Of a stretch of 64,000 nt of DNA, positions 57,531-64,000 are shown one piece after another; positions within the stretch are counted from its first letter, which is position 1, and every line of letters starts with the position of its first letter. The notes below the pieces were generated by a model, which was not told the origin of the DNA, searched no databases, and worked only from the letters and a program-made list of their open reading frames with translations. The stretch lies in assembly GCA_977006965.1 (NCBI GenBank), contig OZ345354.1, positions 2,356,001 to 2,420,000 on the forward strand, given 5' to 3'. Origin of the DNA: Phymatolithon calcareum. Its lineage: Eukaryota > Rhodophyta > Florideophyceae > Hapalidiales. The translations under genes were made by a program, and so were the position numbers.

Positions 57531-57625
57531 ATTGTTCACACTAAACAAACCGCCGTCAAGAGTACCGGCGGAAGGGCGCCACGTAAGACATTGGCGTCAA
57601 AGGCGGCACGAAATATCAGCGGTCT
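57531..57625 (+). pseudogene. Histone H3 N-terminal tail remnant
   Basis: Codons from 57531 read IVHTKQTAVKSTGGRAPRKT and then LASKAAR, aligning without gaps to H3 from the initiator Met to Arg26. 20 of 27 positions agree, counting the Met. Lys4, Lys9, Ser10, Lys18 and Lys23 are retained and Lys14 is Arg. The start ATG is ATT, and Ala1-Arg2 are Val-His, each one transition away. Similarity ends after about residue 27 and nothing of the histone fold follows. H3 tails carry chromatin marks; this copy is a broken gene piece joined to unrelated sequence. Confidence 0.75.
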
Positions 57626-57655
57626 GGATACGTACGCACGCCGAGAGTACGAGGA

Positions 57656-58268
57656 GTGTGGTACAAAGGCGCTGGGAGCTCTGTCCGATCATCCGAGCCG
57701 TACAGGATTAAGTTCAAGCACGTACAAAATGTCGTGCGGATGAACGGAGATCGATTTTTAGCTTTGGTTGGGAAAAGTGTGAAGGCGTGGTGTGACACCC
57801 GTCCCAATCGAAAGCTGGATGTGATCACTGCCCGTCGATGGGGCTTAACCGAGGCGATCAAGCTGGAGATGACCAACTCTCTAGATACCGATCGCTGGGA
57901 TGTGCGGTACGTGAAATATTGCGAAAGAAGCGATCCGTCTCGAGGTTTTGAAGCCGTTGCTTTGTATGGTGCCGGGGAAGACAAACGTTGGTATCCGTTT
58001 CTTTTGTTCACGATGGACATCTCGTCCCTTGGAGCAGCGACAGCGGGCTCAAGCGCGACTTTCGATGATGTGCACCCGATTCAGCAACCTGGAAAAACAA
58101 AGGATCAAATTCTTGACTCAGTTGATTACTGGTGCTTCACGCATCCAGGGCAAACACGCGTGCTTAGCGAACCAGGATTTAGGCGTTCGTCCCATAGTGC
58201 TCAACATTGTTACACTGATGGGCACGTATTCGCTGGAGGTTGCGGGAAATATTGATTTTGCAGATTGA
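57656..58268 (+). CDS. Hypothetical protein, possibly frameshifted
   Basis: The frame 57656-58255 (199 codons) includes RIKFKHVQNVVRMNGDRFLA, KLDVITARRWGLTEAIKLEM and DKRWYPFLLFTMDISSL. I do not recognise a family. From about 57990 an alternative frame (57948-58268) reads KTNVGIRFFC and later LGVRPIVLNIVTLMGTYSLE, which looks equally protein-like, so a frameshift near 58000 is likely. It begins only 30 bases after the H3-tail remnant and in another frame. It stands back to back with the Harbinger-type transposase and could be its accessory gene; that is only an inference from position. Confidence 0.4.
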
Positions 58269-58387
58269 AAAAAGACAAATTCCTGACCTTTGCAAAATTA
58301 TCAACTTATGTCGATTGTGCACCATATATTTTAGGTGGACTGATACAGCTCGAAGAACTGGAGCACCCAGTCATAGAGTCTAAAACT

Positions 58388-59310
58388 TTACTCTACGAAA
58401 AATAATAGATCTGAATCCATGATAAGCTGTGTAATATTAGCTACTGCGTGAAAAAACACAGAGTGCATGGAGCAATCATGCCGGAACAAGCCCCTCAATA
58501 CCCCAAATTTTTTGAAACGCACATTCACGGTTTCATGCCGTGCGCGAATAGAAGCACCAAGCCTGCGCTCCTCCTCTGTAAGCCGTGATGGTATCATGCA
58601 CTTTTCATCTCTATATCCACGGTCGGCAATTGCTCTTTCACTAGGATGAAGTGCCTGTTTCAAATGGGTACGAAAAATAGTAACATCCGGGAAGCTCCCA
58701 CATCGGAATGGCCCGTAACCAAAACAATTTGGCCCTCCAGAGAAACGCCAACTTCGTAACGTAGGCCCGCCCTTTTGATTTTGTGCCAGTAAAAGCTCGG
58801 ATCAAATGGTACTGGCTCATTTATGGCACAATCTGTACCATCCACACTAATCCAGCAGCCGGCAAATGATCTGCCCTCAAACAGCTTAGCCCAGTCATTC
58901 TGAATGACGATTTAGAAATATTACTAAGTGGAAAAACACAAGTGTTGAACAAATGAACACACCACGTTTAACTGAGCCAGCTGTTCGACGTAGTACCATG
59001 CCCATTTCGGAAAGTCTTTTCATCAACTCCACAAATGCTGGCATGTTCATGTCCGTTGCCGTAAACTTTGAGAAAAAGAAGAGCAAAAAGCAAGTGTCTT
59101 GGAGCTGATCGCTCCGGCACATGTACACGATACCACATGATTGCACAAGCAGATGATGTGGTGCCAAAAAAAGGCGCGGAAGCGACGGTTCCATACGTTC
59201 TAGCTCTGTGGAGCCTTGCGAATAATTTCGCTACCTGCATAGTCGAATATCGCCGGCGGAACAGCCAGGTCCCACGTATCCATTATTCTGAGGTACTGCT
59301 CGCCAATTAG
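58388..59310 (-). pseudogene. PIF/Harbinger-type transposase, frameshifted
   Basis: Reverse-strand pieces: 59240-58968 (LLFALLFLKVYGNGHEHASI), shifted into 59194-58895; 58845-58660 with MDGTDCAINEPVPFDPSFYW, LRYEVGVSLEGQIVLVTG; and 58663-58388 with ERAIADRGYRDEKCMIPSRL, RARHETVNVRFKKFGVLRGL. These are the DDE_Tnp_4 landmarks: D in DGTDC, then a shifted GSFPDV carrying the second D, the A-D-R-G-Y strand, and the R-H-E-T-V-N helix with the final Glu. Frameshifts lie near 58690 and 59000. Harbinger elements usually need a second Myb-like protein, which I did not find. Confidence 0.75.
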
Positions 59311-59319
59311 GCTCATTGT

Positions 59320-60130
59320 GATCATCACTGCGGATAACAGTGACCCTAACTGATCAACTTCATCTACTGATTGCAGTTATCATACACTCTTCGCATTGTG
59401 TGACTTACAATGTTCGTGAAGAGTACAAATGGCAATCTTTAAAGAATAAATTGTAATTAAATTTTGATATGACAGTAGTACAACTGTTTTTTGTGAAATG
59501 TAGCGCTTATTTGTGTAAGAGAGCGCTATTTGAGCGATTAAATTTGCCAATATCGCTCACTTACATAAGAAATTAATCATAAAAACATTCTGTATTTGCC
59601 TTACTCAGTGGCATGCAAATGGTGTCATTCAACTGTTCTAGAGTTGTCCGAGCGCTCGGATCTATATGGCTCTAGAGTTTTAGTTTACAGTGCGTTCAGC
59701 AAGTTAGATTCAGTCTTCGAGAATATATGTAATAGTCATAAGTATCAAGTGTCTGAGATCTTTATTTTGATATAAAATTTTCAAAAATAAAAATACTCTA
59801 CGGGTAATGAACAGCGTGAAAAGAACTAGGAAATCGGCGAAATTAGGTGTTTTTCGAGATTTTCAACTGTCAACAGCATGCACTATTGATCTTTTTTTTT
59901 CATAGTCATTATATGATTTGAAAGAGGAAGACCAGTACGACCCCCTTCTAGAATTATATGTGGCATTCTATGCTCCTTATAAGAAAGAACAGGCCTTAAA
60001 GTTTTGCTCTTATAGAACGATACCTGTTTAATCGCTCCTGCAGACGTTTTGCGATAAAGCACTTATCGTTGCATAAGTACTGTACTCTTTCTGTCTGTTA
60101 TCACCCACGCAATATGTGGCGATGTGGCTA
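59320..60130. other. AT-rich intergenic stretch
   Basis: No coding recognised. Words around 59390-59440 (ACACTCTTCGCA, GTGAAGAGT) form a loose inverted repeat. Confidence 0.35.
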
Positions 60131-60132
60131 GC

Positions 60133-60750
60133 CTACAGGATAAAGTAACCGATTGTTCGAATTGTGCCGGCCCCTTCTATTGAGTACAGAAACGCTCGTA
60201 CCATGTGATCTCTATGCTTTCCAGTGTCCTTTCTCAGAGCGCTTCGAATGGATTTCAAAAAATGGCATGAAGCAAGTACAGTGACGCCGGCGAGAGACGT
60301 TCGGGGTAGAATATGGTGCTTTGCGGCGTCAAAGTACAAAGTATAGGCAGAGACTGCCATGTGCACAAAGAACGCAACCGTGGCTGCTTTCCGATGCGTC
60401 GCTCTGCTCCGCCGCAACGACGGAATAATTGTGATGAAAGCCATCGAAAGCCACAAAATTCCGAACATTGCGTGAAGTCCAAACGCCAAGTCAATGCCAC
60501 TTCCAGGAGGATACGCAATGTAAGAGCCATCGGCATCACGTCTGAAAACCTTGAGCAGTTGATGCGGTGCATGAGTGCCGACCCACTGACCTTTCCAGAG
60601 TCGAGAAAGTGGAGTGGAAATAGTGAAGAAAAGGCTGTGCAGAAAGAGAGATGTGAAGAAGGATTCCATGTCAGGCATTGTCCCAAAGCTGGCAATGTTG
60701 TCCGAGACATTTCGAACAAGTACAGGCTGACTCTTTTTCAAGACTTTCAT
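60133..60750 (-). pseudogene. DUF2306-type membrane protein, truncated paralogue
   Basis: The open frame aligns with 27890-28798 from MPDMESFF (start codon about 60678-60676) to IRTIGYF, where homology stops at about 60137. The part missing at the C-terminal side is about 110 residues, including two membrane segments. Relative to the full copy it lacks three codons: THRKAATVAF where the other has THRKAGYVATVAF, removing part of the family signature. The rest differs by scattered substitutions, several of them synonymous. The 24 codons upstream of MPD have no counterpart in the full copy. It is probably non-functional. Confidence 0.75.
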
Positions 60751-60869
60751 TGGGAGCCGATGGCTAACGTATTACAAGGCGGGAAGAGTCCACAAAGCAT
60801 GAATGATAGCTTGAGAAGGTCATTGCTGATCGACAAATGTTTTGCCGTTGCCCTGGAATTACGAACTTA

Positions 60870-61210
60870 GCAAACTGGGTCCTCGACTAATCTTTGAGAT
60901 GCCTTTCCAGACCATAAATCTATTCTGGGAGTCCCTGCAGAGTCCTCTTAGATCTTTCTGTCCTGTAATTCACGAAAATTTTGCATGAAGCACAGGATTC
61001 CCTCGGTGTCTACGAGGGGAGGCCTTCCATGCGGGACGTTCTGGAGGCAGGGAATGTGATCAAGGGTGTTGGCTTTTCCACTCCAATCCGCATTATGACA
61101 TGAATGGAGAAAACTTAGTCCTTCGAAGCGCTGCTAACCTCACTTGAGGTAATACAGAATACTGTACAATACAATACAGGGCCCTTATTCTCCCGACAGC
61201 AGTGGTTTTA
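60870..61210. other. No recognised gene
   Basis: Short stretch with TACTGTACAATACAATACAG-type words at about 61152-61175. Nothing else seen. Confidence 0.35.
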
Positions 61211-61860
61211 CTGTCGTGTTCTGGATGGTCGAGAGTTCTCAAAAACCTCAAGTAAGGGATCAGAGCAGCTTCCGTGACTTCAATAAGCGTCTAAGATATC
61301 CTAAATTTGCATTTCTCTGTCTCTAAGAGCTCGAGTGGGTCCCGTGCACTCACATTGACCTCAGTTATGAGCTGGAGTGCAAAGCATTTCAGTATTATTT
61401 CATCGATGGGACTTGTAAACCTGTGCTTCACCACATTTATGTCCTTCTTCGACTGCAGATCTCCATGTCCTGCAATGCACACACGTGGGCTCTGTCCAGG
61501 CTCCCCTAGGTTCCTGCTATGAAAGGCGTATCGCAAAGAGTGCCCATGGCACAGACGATACACTTGAGCATTAGTTTCTCCGCTGAATCGGCAGTGCTAC
61601 ATGGAGCAGCTCATAATGCCGCGAAGAATGAGATACTAAGGCACTCAAAGCGCTGCTAACATCACCTGAGGGAAAATTTACTTCGATTTTCTCTGGCGCT
61701 ACTCCTCCGAGAATTGGAATTAAAACCAAGTGTCTTATCAGTCTGTTGTTTGTCCATTGCATGCTTCTCTCCGAAGCATCCGCGTTGGTTGCACGACCCT
61801 CTAGTCCACGTCGACGTTCCGTAATGTGCAACTTATTTTTCTGTCAGGTTCCCTTTTTCA
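61210..61860 (-). mobile_element. LINE 3' coding fragment
   Basis: Reverse frames 61831-61571 (RSMQWTNNRLIRHLVLIPIL, VNFPSGDVSSALSALVSHSS) and 61563-61291 (VYRLCHGHSLRYAFHSRNLG, ILKCFALQLITEVNVSARDP) are joined through a single stop. The end LELLETEKCKFRIS and the leader CTCAAAAACCTCAAGTAAG match the LINE 3' fragments at 4000-4390 and 37262-37510. Confidence 0.6.
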
Positions 61861-61861
61861 T

Positions 61862-62720
61862 TGTTATACTTTTTTAAAAGTTTATTTTTAAGAGCCACGC
61901 AGCCCTGCGAATATTTGGGCAAGGCTTCCTCAGACGCTACCCACAATAGCGTAGCTCTTCGCTTATGTTTTGTCTTCTGTCAGAGCCCCTAGGAACTACT
62001 CGCTTCACTGTTTCATTGAGGCACCGTTATCAGGTAGTGCCTCTTTTGAAAGGCGGAAATCAATTCCAGGAAACTCCACTTGCCGTTCCAAACTGGAAGA
62101 AAACCTCACGTCTGACTCCTCACTGTGAAATGCACACCCCAGAACCTTCCTCGTGACCGAGTCAATGATGCATACCCCTCGGAGATAGTTCTTGCCTCTA
62201 TACTATAGTCAGCTTGAGCATCTCTACGTCAATTACATCCCTAGTTTCAACGATTGCCCTCAGTTTTTGATTTCACCACTGGCTTGGATTGGATTTCTGT
62301 TTAACTGAAGCTCCCTTTGTCAATTATCATTGCACCTGAGAGACGTTACGTTGTGCTACAATTCTTCGCTCACGTTCTCAATTAAGAAGTTGATTTCGGA
62401 CATTTCCTTTGGACAGTAACAACTGCCATTTCCAGTGTCTCTTTTTGAATATCGGAAAGTCGTTGCTTGGGCATTAAGATTGAAATATCTGTGAGAGCTT
62501 CATCTAGTTCGGAATCCTCATTTCTTGTTTGCTCTTGCCAGGAGTATGGGAAGCGGTGAAATAACCAGTGCGTGCAAAGAAGCTTGTGCTTCGCTTTTTT
62601 GAGGGTGAGAAATGGTGGTAGCTCGTTCTTAATGGGCTGAGGAGGGCGCCGGCCCTCCCGTCCAGCGGATGATTTTCCCCTGTGTGGATTAGCTAAAATC
62701 ACTACTAGACATCTCACCCG
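61862..62720 (-). mobile_element. LINE fragment with shared 3' tail
   Basis: 61873-61955 is the diverged copy of 2797-2885. Upstream on the same strand, 62717-62382 is open for 111 codons (LPPFLTLKKAKHKLLCTHWL) without a diagnostic motif. The assignment rests on the shared tail. Confidence 0.45.
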
Positions 62721-62869
62721 TTGAAATACTTTACGGGTATTCTGTGCGGGCAGTTTCGAACAGGAGCAATTTATGACGATGCGCCTGTACCCAAACTTTA
62801 GGATCGGTAGAGGACTGTCTTTAGTGTTGCAGATTCGCCGTCGTTCATAGCCCCCACCAGGGGTCCTAT

Positions 62870-63260
62870 CCAGTATACTGGACTTGCAGTATACTGCAAT
62901 CTACTTGTACTGGAGTGGGACTGCAAAAAACCCGCCTACTTGCAATACGAATTGCAAAATGTTTGACTGTGTTGAGCGGACACAATGTAGTGCATGTCAT
63001 GCACTCTCTAATTTATACTGTACCATCTCGGTACGTATTATGCCGAATCCATCATAGTCACAAACGTAGAGCACCAATTCAAGTGTTTACAGTACTGACG
63101 TGGCGTTCAGTCCACGTGTGGATACAGCGCTGCGTGACGTGGCCCATGTCATAAATGCAGGCTATCAACTTGCAATACAACTTGCAGACAATCGCCGGGA
63201 CTGCTACTTGCAAATCGAATTGCACTGTATCTAGCAATCAATAAAAATCTACTTGCTAGT
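62870..63260. repeat. Interspersed ACTTGCA-type short repeats
   Basis: The word ACTTGCA and its extensions (ACTTGCAATAC, then AATTGCA) recur about every 30-100 bases: near 62893, 62938, 63170, 63182 and 63206, with partial forms near 62907 and 63248. It looks like a degenerate, irregular repeat field. Confidence 0.5.
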
Positions 63261-63435
63261 AGGGGGGCCCCCCACCTATCTCTATAGCTTCATCTATCTT
63301 AGAAACAGAGAGAAATAATACGGATTTTTTTGCAACTGTTTTGTTGTTTATTTGAAAGCCCTCGTTAACACTCCTAAGACTGTACGGGAGCAGCTTTTCG
63401 TAACTTGTTCATTCTAGTATATCGCCTGGTCCCTA

Positions 63436-63681
63436 ATGCAGGGACTCGTCGCTCTCCATATTGTCAATTATGGTGACGCTGTAGAGTATATGGAGTCTAG
63501 AATAATACGGATGATCGATGACCGACTTCAGGCTATTGGCGCCTCTCAGTATTCAGAGTTTGTTTGTATGTTCTGCTCGACCGTTCCGTGCGCGCGACCG
63601 TCAGCACAAATCGCTGACACGGAACAAGTGACGATCAGCACGGGAGCGAATACTATTGCGCCGGTGAAGGACAGGAATTAA
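63436..63681 (+). CDS. Small hypothetical ORF
   Basis: An 81-codon frame starting at ATG 63436 with YMESRIIRMIDDRLQAIGAS and VCMFCSTVPC. No family recognised. It is mildly protein-like, but its length is within chance. The sequence after it to the window end shows a hairpin (AGAGCTCTTTTAGAGCTCT at about 63824) and a run of 11 G at 63946-63956. Confidence 0.25.
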   Translation: MQGLVALHIVNYGDAVEYMESRIIRMIDDRLQAIGASQYSEFVCMFCSTVPCARPSAQIADTEQVTISTGANTIAPVKDRN

Positions 63682-64000
63682 AGGCTGGCCAGCAAATTTT
63701 GCTGATCTTCTTCTAAAAGCTCACAAGGCATCAATACTTGAGTATTGAAGAAGCCTATCGTTCGTTATAACGTGGTCAATCTTCATTAAAGTTTTCAGTT
63801 TTTCTTATTGCCTGTCAAGCTAGAGCTCTTTTAGAGCTCTCGTATGCCAGCATTCGTGCTCCACTTCATTCGCTATTTCCACATTCACAAGTACCGTTGT
63901 TCAGCAATTAATTCAGGTTCAAGCACCAAGCATGAGGCTCCCTGTGGGGGGGGGGGCTCTGCTGATAGCCCACCAGAACCATTTATTAACCGAGCATCCC

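Overview
The window comes from a nuclear eukaryotic genome, and most of it is mobile DNA in several stages of decay. Evidence for a eukaryote: a Ty3/gypsy chromodomain-type LTR retrotransposon, a Ty1/copia remnant, many non-LTR (LINE) fragments, piggyBac-, pogo- and PIF/Harbinger-type transposases, solo LTRs with target-site duplications, a tRNA-like segment with A and B boxes, and a remnant of a histone H3 tail. The few intact genes have no visible introns. This would suit an intron-poor alga (a florideophyte red alga is one guess) or another protist, but the sequence alone does not settle the lineage.

Layout. 1-114: start of a P-loop NTPase gene running off the left edge. 600-5500: LINE fragments, then a cluster of perfect hairpins. 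6332-8300: a piggyBac-like element. 9412-11436: the best intact gene, a membrane-anchored flavin monooxygenase. 12765-13345: a decayed trypsin-type protease. 13683-22957: a gypsy element flanked by GCGGG, whose 5' LTR was split by two tandem piggyBac-like elements. 22960-27640: LINE fragments, double hairpins and a tRNA-like segment. 27890-28798: an intact DUF2306-type membrane protein gene, with a truncated paralogue at 60133-60750. 29204-36500: four piggyBac-like elements joined end to end; a twin of the first lies at 38043-39695.

39910-54531 is a nest of insertions. It holds a long-terminal-inverted-repeat element carrying an unknown coiled-coil gene and an FkbM-type methyltransferase fragment, a pogo-type C-terminal fragment, Sel1 repeats, a very large broken reverse-strand coding region, and a GC-rich pogo-type transposase without a catalytic core. 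Three solo LTRs of one family sit in the inverted-repeat element, the large reverse gene and the pogo gene. 54946-56888 is a copia remnant, 57531-57625 an H3-tail remnant, 58388-59310 a Harbinger transposase, and 61210-62720 more LINE pieces.

The most distinctive result is the piggyBac-like family. It has eight copies with ends TGTCTA, sub-terminal CCTCAATTGAGG palindromes and a CTAG target-site duplication, proven by an empty site in the gypsy 3' LTR. All eight keep N- and C-terminal transposase pieces, but I could assemble an intact catalytic core in none. Two copies are nearly identical and equally long, so the family moved recently, presumably with transposase supplied from elsewhere.
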